Origin: Nocardia amamiensis NBRC 102102
GTDB taxonomy: Bacteria > Actinomycetota > Actinomycetes > Mycobacteriales > Mycobacteriaceae
DNA length: 64,000 bases
Assembly (NCBI RefSeq): GCF_001612745.1
Contig: NZ_BDBA01000029.1
Location: 25,928-89,927 of the forward strand
Reading direction: 5' to 3'
Under the pieces are notes generated by a model. That model did not search any database. It had not been told where the DNA came from and saw only the letters and a program-made list of their open reading frames with translations. A program made the position numbers and the translations under genes. Numbering within the stretch: position 1 is the stretch's first letter; every line of letters begins with the position of its first letter. Positions 1-9,038 of the stretch are shown one piece after another.

Positions 1-269
1 TCGCCCGCCACCGCATCGCACATCAGGTCGACGAGCTGTGCGCGTCCGGGCACGTGCCTGTAGAGCGACATGGTCGTGAAGCCCAGCCGTTCGGCCACCT
101 TCCGCATCGACAATCCGGCCAGCCCCTCGGCATCGGCCAGCTCGATGCCCGCATGCACGATCCGATCGAGGCTCAGCCCCGGCCTCGACTCCGGTTTCGG
201 TCGCGTGCCCCGTGCGTGCCACAGCATTTCCACTACATGGTCGGGATCTTCGGTTTCGCCTTGCGTCAT
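1..269 (-). CDS. TetR-family repressor, N-terminal part (cut by window edge)
   Basis: About 89 residues are visible; the C-terminal ligand domain runs off the left edge, so no inducer can be guessed. The ATG at 269 opens a TetR DNA-binding domain with a helix-turn-helix near residues 55-75 (SMRKVAERLG, then TMSLYRHV). It is divergent from the beta-helix gene at 336, and the 66 bases between them hold a dyad at 287-300, so it probably represses that gene and itself. The N-terminus closely resembles the TetR protein at 2423-3190 (shared LSLDRIV and ELADAEGLA runs), so the two look like paralogues. Confidence 0.85.
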   Translation of the reverse strand, partial: MTQGETEDPDHVVEMLWHARGTRPKPESRPGLSLDRIVHAGIELADAEGLAGLSMRKVAERLGFTTMSLYRHVPGRAQLVDLMCDAVAG

Positions 270-286
270 AACACCCTCCTCCGTAT

Positions 287-300
287 AGGGTATACACCCT
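287..300. promoter_or_regulatory. Candidate TetR operator
   Basis: AGGGTATACACCCT has 5-bp arms AGGGT/ACCCT around ATAC, centred on the GTATAC hexamer. It lies between the divergent TetR start (269) and the beta-helix start (336), where a repressor would block both. The GGGTA-type arms recall the operators in front of the paralogous TetR/ABC pair at 3221-3256. Operator function is inferred from position and symmetry. Confidence 0.5.
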
Positions 301-335
301 GTGTACGCCATAAACATCAAGAGGTGATCAAACCC

Positions 336-2069
336 ATGACCGAACTGTTCGTCGACCCCCTCGGAGACGACTCCGCGCCGGGTACGCGTGACCGTCCCTT
401 CGCCACCCTCGGCCGTGCGCAGGTCGCGGCCCGCACCCTTGCCGCCGAGGTCATCGTCCAGCTCAGAGACGGTACGCATGTGCTGAACGAACCTTGGGAA
501 CTCACTGCCGCCGACTCGGGAAGGGTCGTCTACCAGCCCTACGGGTACGGCACCGCCGCGCAGGAGAAGGCTGTCGTCAGCGGTGGCCGCCTCCTCACCG
601 GATGGCGGGTGGAAAACGGCGTCTGGCTGGCTGAGGTGGGCGATCTGAACACCCGGCAGCTGTATGTGAACGGCCGCCGAGCCGAACGGGCGGGGGTCGA
701 GGGCCTGCCCGGCCAGGTCACCATGACCCAGACCGGCTATGTCACAGACAGCCCCGAGCCACTGTCGTGGCGCAGCCCGGGCGATGTGGAGTTCGTGCAT
801 CGGGGCATCTACCCGTGGACGGAGGCACGCTGCGGCGTCGCCTCCGTCTCGGCCGGCGACGGCGGCACTGTGATTACCATGGCCCAACCCGCGTTCGGAC
901 GTGCACTGGCCCTGTACAACTCCACCTGGGAAGGCCAAACCTCCCGGGGCCCTGGCCTGCCGACCCACGTCGAAAACGACTCCGCCTTCCTCACCGAGCC
1001 CGGCACGTTCGTCCTGGACCGTTCACACCCAGGCCGTCATCTCGTGCGATACCTGCCCCGGCCGGGCGAACATCCAGATCGCACCCCGGTGGTCGCGCCC
1101 GTTCTGGAGACGTTGCTACGCGTCAGCGGTGTAAGTGGTGTCACGTTCCGGGGGTTGACGTTCGCCGACGCCACCTGGCTCCGACCGAGCGGCCCCGAAG
1201 GCTTCCTGCATTATCACGGAAGCGGCTTCTATACCGGTGGCACGGTACACACTGTTTCGCTCGGGGAGGGCGTCGGCTCGGTCACGGTGCCCGCCGAGTC
1301 CGCGACGATCCCCGCCTGCCTCGTGCTGGAGGAGGTATTCGGTGTACGGATCGAGGACTGCCATTTCACTCGATTGGGCGCCACGGGGCTGGGGATTTCC
1401 GGCGGTGCGGACGTCACGGTGCGCGCATGTGACTTCGACACGCTTTCGGCCGGGGCCCTGGTGGTTGAGGGCAGCAAGTCCACCCTCGTGGAGGACAACT
1501 GGGTCCACCGCGTCGGCCTGGAGTTCTCCGGCTCGCCCGGCATCGCACTGACCGGGACAGTCGGGTGCACGGTCGCACACAACCATATCGCCGACGTGCC
1601 CCACTGCGGCATCGTCGCCGGCCCCGGCCGAAAGACCGCCATCCTGCGCAACCTCACCACGGACACTATGCAGGTGCTGGCCGACGGCGGAGGCATCTAC
1701 CTGGCCGGCGAACAAGGCGACTCCCACGGATCGGGCGCAAACATCCGGGGCAACGTGATCGAGGACACGCACACGCCCTACAACTTCGGCCTCTACACCG
1801 ACTACGGCGCGACCTGGGTGACGGTCGAAGAGAACGTCGTCGTCCGCGCCGACAGCACCGCCATCCTGCATGTCTCGCCGCCGCTGGACAATGTCGTCTA
1901 CCGAGGCAACTTCTGGGACATCGACCCGATCGGTGCGGACGCCCCACCCCCCGGCGTCACCTACGAAGACAACACCACGATCACCGACCGAGCCGAGCCC
2001 GAGGCCATGACCGCAGTACGCGCCCGAGCCGGACTCCTACGCAGGACCCCCACCGCCACGTCCGCCTGA
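336..2069 (+). CDS. Right-handed parallel beta-helix repeat protein
   Basis: A 577-residue protein. The ATG at 336 follows a GAGGTG ribosome site at 321; the frame is open further upstream but that part runs through the operator and the TetR gene. The N-terminus (FVDPLGDDSAPGTRDRPFATL) is the usual entry to carbohydrate-active beta-helix proteins, and residues from about 260 to 540 show repeated short turns typical of the parallel beta-helix (VTFRGLTF, VRIEDCHF, VTVRACDF, TLVEDNWV, CTVAHNHI). Such proteins are often polysaccharide lyases or glycoside hydrolases; the substrate is not readable here. No signal peptide or membrane segment is visible, so it is probably cytosolic. Divergent from a TetR gene that probably controls it. 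Confidence 0.75.
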   Translation: MTELFVDPLGDDSAPGTRDRPFATLGRAQVAARTLAAEVIVQLRDGTHVLNEPWELTAADSGRVVYQPYGYGTAAQEKAVVSGGRLLTGWRVENGVWLAEVGDLNTRQLYVNGRRAERAGVEGLPGQVTMTQTGYVTDSPEPLSWRSPGDVEFVHRGIYPWTEARCGVASVSAGDGGTVITMAQPAFGRALALYNSTWEGQTSRGPGLPTHVENDSAFLTEPGTFVLDRSHPGRHLVRYLPRPGEHPDRTPVVAPVLETLLRVSGVSGVTFRGLTFADATWLRPSGPEGFLHYHGSGFYTGGTVHTVSLGEGVGSVTVPAESATIPACLVLEEVFGVRIEDCHFTRLGATGLGISGGADVTVRACDFDTLSAGALVVEGSKSTLVEDNWVHRVGLEFSGSPGIALTGTVGCTVAHNHIADVPHCGIVAGPGRKTAILRNLTTDTMQVLADGGGIYLAGEQGDSHGSGANIRGNVIEDTHTPYNFGLYTDYGATWVTVEENVVVRADSTAILHVSPPLDNVVYRGNFWDIDPIGADAPPPGVTYEDNTTITDRAEPEAMTAVRARAGLLRRTPTATSA

Positions 2070-2422
2070 TTCGATACCGGGCCGGCCACCGCCGGCCTGG
2101 TACAGCGGGGGCAATGACACTCGGACACACCGGACGGGCGATCAAGCGCTGCCCGTCCACACCAATACACGATGCTGCAGCCCCCGCCGAAGGTTGCCCG
2201 CGAGAACACATGACGCTGTGGAACACGCCATTGCGAGCATGGCACCGACCGCCGCCTTGGGTGGCGCTACTGGTGCGTCAGTCCAGTCTTCGGCTCTGTC
2301 CCACGTCCGGTTACCACCGAATGTGGGACAGAGCCAGAACTGGGGGTGACGGTGCACCACTGCTGAAGCAGGGGTCGACGCCGCCATCGCGCACGTCGCG
2401 GTCGCGACTGGGCGAAAGGCGC
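2070..2422. other. Intergenic stretch without a supported gene
   Basis: 353 bases between two converging genes. The only clear structure is the long inverted repeat at 2292-2335. Open frames on the minus strand next to it (for example 2142-2426) resemble no family I can recognise. The rest holds nothing I can support. Confidence 0.5.
2292..2335. repeat. Perfect 13-bp inverted repeat, terminator-like or mobile-element end
   Basis: GGCTCTGTCCCAC at 2292-2304 is repeated in perfect inverse at 2323-2335, with an 18-base loop that itself holds a CGGT/ACCG stem. It lies 3' of both converging genes (beta-helix and TetR), so it could be a bidirectional terminator, although no T-run follows. The GGCTCTGTCCCAC arm also looks like the terminal repeat of some actinobacterial insertion sequences, so a solo or miniature element is possible. 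Confidence 0.5.
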
Positions 2423-3190
2423 TCACGGCGCGGTCGGCTCAGCCCTATCACGCTGGGCGACATAGTGTTCCAGCCCGTCGAGGAGCCGCTGTAGGCCGAA
2501 GCCGAAGTGGTCGAAATCGGGGGAGAACGCGTCGTCCGACAGGGCGGCCATGACGGGGTAGCGGCCGGTGGCCAAGGCCTGGCCCAGCACGGGGACCTGC
2601 GCCTGCCAGAATTCCGCGTCGGTCATGCCCGACTTGCGTTCGGCCTCTTGCTGGTACAGCTGGGTGCGGGCGACGCCGAGCACGTAGCCGGAGATCATGA
2701 TGACCACCGAGACGAGTTCGCGATCGGGCAATCCCATCGGGCGGATCGCGCCGAGCACCTTCTCCATGCCGTCCATCGCGCCCGGTCCGAGCACTGGCCG
2801 CGACTGATCCACGCCCGTCAGCCACGGGTGGCGCCGATACAGTGCGAGTGATTCGTAGGCGAGGGTTTCCAACGCGGCCCGCCAACCGTCGACGGTTCCG
2901 ACTGGGCCGTCGATGGGCCGCTGCACCTTGTCGAGCATCAGATCCAGCAGTTCGGCCTTGCCTGGCAGGTACCGGTACAGCGACATGGTGCCGGTGCCGA
3001 GCTCGGTCGCGACCCGGCGCATGGTCACCGCGGCCAGACCCTCGGCGTCGGCCAGTTCGATCGCCGCGTCGACGATCCGGTCCAGGGACAAACCGGGTTT
3101 CGGCCCTCGGCTCGGCCGGGGGCCCGAGCCCCAGAGCAGGTCGAGGGTGCGGGCGATGTCGCCGCCGCCGCTGGTCTCCACGCTGGCCAT
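2423..3190 (-). CDS. TetR/AcrR-family repressor of the adjacent ABC transporter
   Basis: 255 residues. An N-terminal extension of about 30 residues precedes the helix-turn-helix (VTMRRVATELGTGTMSLYRYL, roughly residues 58-78); the remainder is the helical C-terminal domain found in TetR regulators of drug exporters. It is divergent from the DrrA-type ATPase at 3287, and the 96-base gap carries two or three copies of a GGGTAC-type dyad. By analogy with other TetR/DrrAB arrangements it probably represses the transporter until a drug binds; the ligand is unknown. Very similar at its N-terminus to the truncated TetR protein at 1-269. Confidence 0.85.
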   Translation of the reverse strand: MASVETSGGGDIARTLDLLWGSGPRPSRGPKPGLSLDRIVDAAIELADAEGLAAVTMRRVATELGTGTMSLYRYLPGKAELLDLMLDKVQRPIDGPVGTVDGWRAALETLAYESLALYRRHPWLTGVDQSRPVLGPGAMDGMEKVLGAIRPMGLPDRELVSVVIMISGYVLGVARTQLYQQEAERKSGMTDAEFWQAQVPVLGQALATGRYPVMAALSDDAFSPDFDHFGFGLQRLLDGLEHYVAQRDRAEPTAP

Positions 3191-3220
3191 GAAGTCAGCT
3201 TATCCGCTTGGCAAGAAACT

Positions 3221-3256
3221 GGGTACGTTGTACCCTGATCTGGGTACGTTGTACTC
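3221..3256. promoter_or_regulatory. Tandem TetR operators between regulator and ABC transporter
   Basis: GGGTACGTTGTACCC at 3221-3235 is a perfect dyad (6-bp arms, 3-base spacer). A second copy, GGGTACGTTGTACTC, at 3242-3256 has one arm degraded, and a GGGTA half-site follows at 3262-3266. The 21-base spacing places the copies on the same DNA face. They cover the region from which both divergent transcripts must start. Confidence 0.65.
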
Positions 3257-3286
3257 AGTTTGGGTATGTCACGGGGAAGGTAAGTA

Positions 3287-4246
3287 GTGAACGATTTCGC
3301 GGTCCTCGCCGAAGGACTGGAAAAGAGATACGGGGACAAGCGGGCCCTGGACGGATTCGATCTCACCGTGCGCCGCGGCACGGTGCACGGGCTGCTCGGC
3401 CCCAACGGCGCGGGCAAGACCACCGCGGTGCGCATCCTCTCGACGCTGATCCGGCTGGATGGCGGTCACGCCAGCGTGGCCGGGTTGGACGTGGCGCACA
3501 ACCCCCGCGAGGTACGGGCGCGCATCGGGCTGACCGGCCAATACGCGGCCGTCGACGAAGTACTCACCGGGCGGCAGAACCTGGAGATGTTCGGCAGGTT
3601 GTTCCATCTCGGCGGCCGGCGCGCCAAGCATCGGGCGACCGAGTTGCTGGAACGCTTCGACCTGACCGAGGCGGGGGATCGGGGTGTCGGCAAGTACAGC
3701 GGCGGCATGCGCCGCAGGCTCGACCTGGCGGCGTCGATGATCCTCGCACCGGATGTGCTGTTCCTCGACGAGCCCACCACAGGTCTGGACCCGCGCAGCC
3801 GCGGCGAGGTCTGGGAATCGGTGCGCGCCTTGGTCGCCGACGGCACCACGGTGCTGCTGACGACCCAGTACCTCGAGGAAGCGGACAAACTCGCGTCCCG
3901 GATCACCGTCATCGATCACGGGCGTGCCATCGCCGACGACACCCCGGACGGGTTGAAAAGCACTGTGGGCGGCGATCGTATCGAGGTCGTGGCCGCGGAC
4001 GTCGCCGACCTGCCCGCGGTCGCCAAGGTGGTGGCGCGGGTGTGCGAGGGCGAGCCGGACACCGACGACGTGGAGCTGCGTGTGTCGGCGCCGGTCACCG
4101 ATCGCGTCGCGGCGCTCACCGAAGTCGCGCGCACCCTGCAGGACGAGGGCATCGACGTGGAGGACATCGGGCTGCGCAGGCCCAGCCTCGACGACGTCTT
4201 CCTCCAATTGACCGGACATCGCACCACCACCGAGGAGGCGGCCTGA
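3287..4246 (+). CDS. DrrA-type drug-export ABC transporter, ATP-binding subunit
   Basis: 319 residues, the usual length for daunorubicin-resistance-type ATPases. Visible motifs are Walker [10 protein letters not shown] (about residues 38-46), the signature YSGGMRRRL, Walker [13 protein letters not shown], and the switch region [11 protein letters not shown]. The C-terminal 80 residues carry the DrrA-family extension ([13 protein letters not shown]). It powers export of hydrophobic compounds through the membrane partner encoded next. The GTG at 3287 follows a GGGGAAGG ribosome site. The stop overlaps the next start (TGATG at 4244-4248), so the pair is translationally coupled. Confidence 0.9.
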   Translation: MNDFAVLAEGLEKRYGDKRALDGFDLTVRRGTVHGLLGPNGAGKTTAVRILSTLIRLDGGHASVAGLDVAHNPREVRARIGLTGQYAAVDEVLTGRQNLEMFGRLFHLGGRRAKHRATELLERFDLTEAGDRGVGKYSGGMRRRLDLAASMILAPDVLFLDEPTTGLDPRSRGEVWESVRALVADGTTVLLTTQYLEEADKLASRITVIDHGRAIADDTPDGLKSTVGGDRIEVVAADVADLPAVAKVVARVCEGEPDTDDVELRVSAPVTDRVAALTEVARTLQDEGIDVEDIGLRRPSLDDVFLQLTGHRTTTEEAA

Positions 4247-5070
4247 TGAGTACGATCGACCTCACCCCGAGCCGCTCGCGGTCGCGTGCCTACTGGGCGG
4301 TCGCCGACTGCTGGAATATGGTGCGCCGCGGCCTGACCCACTACCAGCGCCAGCCCGTGAACATCGCCTGGCAACTGGGCTTCCCGATTCTGTCGGTGCT
4401 GCTGTACGGGTACGTGTTCGGCAGCGCGATGAGCGTGCCGGGTGGCGGCGACTACCGCAGCTTCCTGATGCCGGGCATGTTCGCGATGACGATGGCCTTC
4501 GGGTTCGTCAACACCGCGACGGTGGTCGTCTACGACGCCACCAACGGCGTCATCGACCGATTCCGCTCGATGCCGATGGCGTCGTCGGCGGTGGTGTCCG
4601 GACGCGGCGTGACCGATCTGATCGTCGCCTGCGCCGAGCTGACCATCCTGATGCTGACCGCCTTGGCGATCGGCTGGCGCCCCGGGGGCGGCGTGTTGCG
4701 CGGCCTGGCGGCATTCGGTCTGTTGCTATTGCTGCGTTTCGCGCTGATCTGGGTGGGCGTGTGGCTCGGGTTGCTCGTGCCCAATCCGGAGGCCGCAGGC
4801 GGACTGTTCGCGGTCGCCTTCCCGCTCACCATGATCTCGAGCATTTTCGTTGCGCCGCAATTGATGCCGGACTGGCTGGGCGTCATCGCGGCATGGAACC
4901 CGATCTCGTCCACGGTGGCGGCGACCCGCGAGTTGTTCGGGACACCGGTGGGCAGCGGCGACTCCTGGGTGGAACAGCACTCGCTGTTGATGGCGGTGGT
5001 GTGGCCGTTGATTCTCACCGCGATCTTCCTGCCGCTGGCCGTGCGGCGATTCCAGCGATTGAGCCGCTGA
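4246..5070 (+). CDS. DrrB-type ABC transporter permease
   Basis: 274 residues with about six hydrophobic segments, matching the ABC-2 family of export permeases. The ATG at 4246 overlaps the stop of the ATPase gene and is preceded by GAGGAGG. The N-terminal 25 residues are polar and cytosolic; the first membrane span ([19 protein letters not shown]) begins near residue 43. It should form the membrane channel for the ATPase at 3287. A terminator hairpin follows at 5095-5125. The substrate cannot be inferred. Confidence 0.88.
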   Translation: MSTIDLTPSRSRSRAYWAVADCWNMVRRGLTHYQRQPVNIAWQLGFPILSVLLYGYVFGSAMSVPGGGDYRSFLMPGMFAMTMAFGFVNTATVVVYDATNGVIDRFRSMPMASSAVVSGRGVTDLIVACAELTILMLTALAIGWRPGGGVLRGLAAFGLLLLLRFALIWVGVWLGLLVPNPEAAGGLFAVAFPLTMISSIFVAPQLMPDWLGVIAAWNPISSTVAATRELFGTPVGSGDSWVEQHSLLMAVVWPLILTAIFLPLAVRRFQRLSR

Positions 5071-5094
5071 TCCGCGGTCGCGTGTAACCCGTTC

Positions 5095-5125
5095 GGCGCC
5101 CGGCATCTCACGTATGCCGGGCGCC
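5095..5125. terminator. Bidirectional hairpin between convergent genes
   Basis: GGCGCCCGGCAT at 5095-5106 pairs perfectly with ATGCCGGGCGCC at 5114-5125 across a 7-base loop. It lies between the converging permease and acyl-CoA ligase genes. It lacks a T-run, as is common for actinobacterial hairpin terminators. The same stem recurs at 16782-16820. Confidence 0.7.
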
Positions 5126-5140
5126 GTGCTATTGCTCAGG

Positions 5141-6697
5141 TCACTTCGCGTTCGTGACTCGCGGGTTGCTGTCCAGGCTGGATTTCTGAATCTTGCCGGC
5201 CGGAGTGAGCGGCAGCTCGGCTCGGATCATGATCTCTTTCGGGATCTTGTAGTCGGCGATTCGTGTGGAACAGAAGGCTTTGAGATCCTCTTCGGTGGTC
5301 TCGGCCTCTGCAGCGAGAACGACGTAGTAGCGGCCGATCTCGCCCAGAACGGGGTCGGGAACGCCGACTCCGGCTGCCATGATGACGTCGGGGTGTGATG
5401 TCAGTACGTTTTCCACTTCGATCGGGTAGACGTTGAACCCACCTTGCACGAATATCTCTTTGGCCCGCCCACGCAGCACGATGGAGCCCTGTGCGGACAT
5501 GCAGGCCATATCACCGGTGTGCAGCCAGCCTTCGTCGATCACGCGGGCGGTTTCGTGCGGCATGTTGCGGTAACCGGCCATGAGCGACGGGGAACGGACC
5601 ATGAGTTCGCCGGTTTGCCCGATCGGAACTTCCATTCCGGCGGTGTCGGCGATTTTGATCTCCACACCTGCGAGCGGCCGCCCTATCGAGCGCGCGAGGG
5701 TATCGCGGTCGTCGTCCCATGAGGTCATGACGACCGCTCCGGAGGTCTCACTCAGCCCGTAGAGGTTCATCACGGTGGCATTCGGAAATATTGTGGTGAG
5801 CCGCTCCAGCAAGGCGGGTTCCGCGTTGGCGCCACCAGTGACGACCAACCGCACCTTCGAGGCGTCGACCAGGTCGAGTTCCGAGCGGTGGAGCAGCAAC
5901 GTATGCATCGTGGGCACCCCGACCCAGAGGGTGAGGCCGGCAGTCCGGAACAGAGCTGCGATCTCCCGAGGATCAAAGGTCTCCAGCAGGATCACGCGGG
6001 CGTGTGCGACGAGTGCGGCCAGCACGCAACACGTTATTCCGCTGACGTGGTTGAGCGGGACGGCAGCCGGGAGCACGTCGTGGTTGTGCAGCCGCATGTG
6101 CTGTGCCTGGGCTTGTGCCGCGGCCAGCTGACTGCCGTGGGTGAGGGTTGCACCCTTGGGTTTTCCGGTTGTCCCAGAGGTGTAGATGATCATGACCGGG
6201 TCGTGCGGGGAGACTGCCGCCTTCGCTGCGGCGAGTCGCCGGTTGTCCGTTGACGCGTCCAGCAGCTCATCGAAGGTCGAGTCGCCTCCTTCGCCGAAAG
6301 TCACCACCGTTTCCAGCTGTGGAAGGCCGGGACGAAGCTTTGCGATGATCGACAGGAAGTCGGTGCTCTCATAGGACGGCACGGTGATCACCATGCGTGC
6401 ACCCGAATCGCTGATGATATGAGCGAGTTCGGTTTCCCGATAGCGCACACTCAGGCCCACCAGGACCGCGCCGATCTTGGCCGCCGCGAAGTACACGGCG
6501 ACCCAGTCCGGTGTCGTCGTGCCGAGAACGGCAACGCGGTCGCCGGGCCTGATCCCGTTGCGAAGCAGTCCTGCCGCGATCCGATCGGACCGCTCCTGCA
6601 TCTCGCCGAAGGACAATTCCCGATCCTTGAAGACCCATCCCACGGATGACGAGGCAGCGTCCGCGGCGCTCGCGAGTAGATCGTGAATCCGTTGCAT
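5141..6697 (-). CDS. Class I adenylate-forming acyl-CoA synthetase (fatty-acid--CoA ligase type)
   Basis: 518 residues. It activates a carboxylic acid with ATP and transfers it to CoA. Motif A3 YTSGTTGKPKG lies at 172-182, the YGLSE motif in the middle, the LHTGD motif before the hinge, and the catalytic lysine in PAGKIQK near residue 502. The start is chosen at the second of two close methionines: GAGAGGAG sits six bases before the ATG at 6697, whereas the ATG at 6703 overlaps the upstream stop (ATGA) but has no room for the ribosome site. It is cotranscribed with the alpha/beta hydrolase at 6700-7614. The acid substrate is not determined. Confidence 0.87.
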   Translation of the reverse strand: MQRIHDLLASAADAASSSVGWVFKDRELSFGEMQERSDRIAAGLLRNGIRPGDRVAVLGTTTPDWVAVYFAAAKIGAVLVGLSVRYRETELAHIISDSGARMVITVPSYESTDFLSIIAKLRPGLPQLETVVTFGEGGDSTFDELLDASTDNRRLAAAKAAVSPHDPVMIIYTSGTTGKPKGATLTHGSQLAAAQAQAQHMRLHNHDVLPAAVPLNHVSGITCCVLAALVAHARVILLETFDPREIAALFRTAGLTLWVGVPTMHTLLLHRSELDLVDASKVRLVVTGGANAEPALLERLTTIFPNATVMNLYGLSETSGAVVMTSWDDDRDTLARSIGRPLAGVEIKIADTAGMEVPIGQTGELMVRSPSLMAGYRNMPHETARVIDEGWLHTGDMACMSAQGSIVLRGRAKEIFVQGGFNVYPIEVENVLTSHPDVIMAAGVGVPDPVLGEIGRYYVVLAAEAETTEEDLKAFCSTRIADYKIPKEIMIRAELPLTPAGKIQKSSLDSNPRVTNAK

Positions 6698-6699
6698 GG

Positions 6700-7614
6700 T
6701 CATCTCCTCTCGTACACGCCCGGCCGCAGGTGGCTGCGGAGGAAGGTGATCTGGTCGGCGACGATCCGTTCGACGTGCGGCGGATGGTAGACGGTGAAGT
6801 GGTCCGCGTCGTAGTGCTCGAGGACGGCCCCGGGCGCAGTCGCGGCGACTCGTTCCACAATCGCAGTGTCGATGAGGTTCTCGCGGTCGGCTGCGCAGAT
6901 CAGCAACGGGCATCGCACGCGAGAAGCCGCAGCGGCGGCGTTGTAGAACAGCATGCCCAATCCCGAAGCGGCCGTGATCCGGTTGTCGAACCGGTAGCCC
7001 GGCGGCGTCACCGACTGCCAGCCCTCCAGCGCCCCTGGCTGATTGACGAACGCCAACTCACCGGGCTTGCCGACCAGCGGAACGTACCGCCGTGGCAGAT
7101 GCAGCGTGGCGCGAACGAGATCGGACAGTATCGGCAGGGTGAACCGGAGAAGGTGCCGCGCTCCCGCTCGGGCGACGACGGCCCGCCCACTGAGGACGGG
7201 ACATTGCACGACCGCCGCGGACAGCTCGGGGTGGCGTGCCGCGGCAGCGACCACGTGGCTGGCGCCGAGAGACGTTCCCCACAGCGCAACACGGGTCGAG
7301 TCGAGTTCAGGACGGGATCGGACGAAGTCGAGGGCGGAGTCGATATCGCGGGCGTAACGGCGCTGGCTGACCAGCTGCCGCGGCTGACCACCCGATTCGC
7401 CGAGGTGACGGAAGTCGAAGGCCACCACGGCCAGTCCGGCCTCGGAGAACCACTTCTCGTATTGGCCGAGCATCATCTCGTGCGTCGCGCCGCCGCCGTG
7501 CACCAGCACGACCACCGGATGCGGGCCTGGCCCATCCGGCAGGGTCAGCCACGCCGCACACTCGTCACGAATCGACAGCGATCCGGAAACCGAATTCCGT
7601 GCCGGCTTGGACAT
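6700..7614 (-). CDS. Alpha/beta hydrolase
   Basis: 304 residues from the ATG at 7614; the longer frame upstream has unlike composition. The fold is shown by the oxyanion-loop motif HGGGAT near residue 37, the nucleophile elbow GTSLGAS with serine in the middle of the chain, an aspartate around the CAADRENLID strand, and a histidine in DADHFTVY. This arrangement resembles X-Pro dipeptidyl-peptidase-like or acyl hydrolases. The stop at 6700-6702 abuts the acyl-CoA ligase start, so the two are an operon and may act on one substrate, for example freeing an acid that the ligase then activates. That link is inference. Confidence 0.82.
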   Translation of the reverse strand: MSKPARNSVSGSLSIRDECAAWLTLPDGPGPHPVVVLVHGGGATHEMMLGQYEKWFSEAGLAVVAFDFRHLGESGGQPRQLVSQRRYARDIDSALDFVRSRPELDSTRVALWGTSLGASHVVAAAARHPELSAAVVQCPVLSGRAVVARAGARHLLRFTLPILSDLVRATLHLPRRYVPLVGKPGELAFVNQPGALEGWQSVTPPGYRFDNRITAASGLGMLFYNAAAAASRVRCPLLICAADRENLIDTAIVERVAATAPGAVLEHYDADHFTVYHPPHVERIVADQITFLRSHLRPGVYERR

Positions 7615-7700
7615 CGTCCTCGCGGGTTTGGGCTGGCAGGCGAACCACCGGCCATGAGGGTCGGCCCGGCCCGCCGCTGGGGTTATCGGCCCGTTCTGCC

Positions 7701-8702
7701 TTAACCGGGGTATTCCGCGTGGATGTCGCCGCCGAACAATTTCCAGAAGAAGGCGTTCATCTTCGCGGCGGCAGGTGCGTGCCGGGTCAGTATCGCGGCC
7801 ACAACTGGCGACACGCCGTCTGGGATGTGACCAGCGGCGCACTGGAGTACGTACTCGTTGCGGGCGACGGGGCCGCCGCTGGTTGGCATCGGTATTCCGC
7901 AGACGTCGGTCACCAGCCAGTTGACCAGTCGCATGGCGGCATAGTCGGCGTCATGAGAGGCGTGGCGTTCGGCGAAGTCGCGCTCGGCGGCCGACAGGTC
8001 GAAATGCGGCGAGGTGGCGAGCCCGAAGTCGCTGAGATAGATCCGCTCCCCGTCGGTGCGCATGTTGCCGAAGTGTCCGTCCATGTGCAGCAACTCCCGA
8101 TCGCGCAGGAACGTCACGATCTCTGAAAACTGTCGCTCGACTGTGGCGGCCTTCCCAGCCGGGTCCTCTCGCAGCCAGTCCGCTATCGGGTGTGGGATGT
8201 ATTCGCAGAACAGCACAAGGCTGAACTGTGCGGCGGCCAGCGCTTCGAGACGGGTCCGCACGGCCGGGCAGCCGCCCTGGGTGGCGACCACCGTGTCGAT
8301 GTCGGCGTGTTCGGCTGCGACCGCCGAGCGGCCGGATAGCACCCGCCAGTGGTAGAGCACCGGGAACGACTGTGTCTCACCGGCAAGAACAGCGTCGGTG
8401 ACGATGATGTTCGCGGCCAGCTCTCGCCATGCGTTGAAGCTCGGGCCGCCGATGCCATACTGGCAGAACACCGGCAGGTCGAACAGGTTCGCTGTGGAGC
8501 CCGGGTTGGCGAGTTCCCGGTCGGTCAGTGGGATCCGCTTGGTGAACACCGGCACGCTGTCGACGTCGATGAGCGCCGTACCGCCACCCACACCCACGCT
8601 GGTGACTCGACCGGTGTCGACGAGCTCAGCGAGCTCGAAATCGCTGTGGGAAGCCAGAAATGCCGAGAGTCTTCGGTGGCGGTCGCTCCTGGAGGCTGCC
8701 AT
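7701..8702 (-). CDS. Protein-kinase-fold phosphotransferase
   Basis: 333 residues from the ATG at 8702. The catalytic loop HMDGHFGNM fits the HxDxxxxN pattern of kinase-like phosphotransferases, and SDFGLA supplies the metal-binding DFG. The N-lobe is poorly conserved: a GVGGGT turn near residue 35 and a lysine in FTKRIPLTD may stand for the glycine loop and ATP lysine. It could be a small-molecule kinase of the aminoglycoside-phosphotransferase type or a protein kinase; the sequence does not decide. It stands alone, 86 bases from the hydrolase on the same strand. Confidence 0.65.
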   Translation of the reverse strand: MAASRSDRHRRLSAFLASHSDFELAELVDTGRVTSVGVGGGTALIDVDSVPVFTKRIPLTDRELANPGSTANLFDLPVFCQYGIGGPSFNAWRELAANIIVTDAVLAGETQSFPVLYHWRVLSGRSAVAAEHADIDTVVATQGGCPAVRTRLEALAAAQFSLVLFCEYIPHPIADWLREDPAGKAATVERQFSEIVTFLRDRELLHMDGHFGNMRTDGERIYLSDFGLATSPHFDLSAAERDFAERHASHDADYAAMRLVNWLVTDVCGIPMPTSGGPVARNEYVLQCAAGHIPDGVSPVVAAILTRHAPAAAKMNAFFWKLFGGDIHAEYPG

Positions 8703-9038
8703 CGCACGATTCTGCCACCGTTGCGTGCGCGAAATTCCCCACAGCGCGCCCATGGGCCGGCGTGCGGTGGGCGCTGGTGCGGATCGGCGACCAGCGCCAA
8801 CGTCGAGCCGGGACGGCCGCGCTGCCCACCCGGCTTGCTCCACCCTTTCGCCCCAACGACTTCGGCGACGGTTTGGTGAACGACGAGTCCGACGAGGGTG
8901 GCTTGGAGGAGCTGATCACGCCGTACCAACAACCTGATCAGTTCCATCTCACAAACGATCTCGTACGGATTTCGAATACGGCTCGTGGTGAGTCTGGCGT
9001 ATGCAGCGCTTTGCGCGGCTGGGCGAGATGGGACTTGT
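8703..9038. other. Intergenic stretch without a supported gene
   Basis: 336 bases. A minus-strand open frame crosses it (about 8946 down to 8703, beginning MELIRLLVRRDQLLQ), but I recognise no family in it, and it continues antisense-like into neighbouring genes. It may be decayed coding DNA between the kinase-fold gene and the oxidoreductase island at 9039-11665. Confidence 0.4.

Noticed and set aside
54..335. Upstream extension of the beta-helix frame
   Set aside because: It would run through the divergent TetR gene and the operator; the ATG at 336 has a ribosome site and the family begins there.
3208..4245. Open frame leading into the DrrB permease gene
   Set aside because: It is antiframe sequence of the DrrA gene, Arg-rich and unlike any family; the permease begins at 4246.
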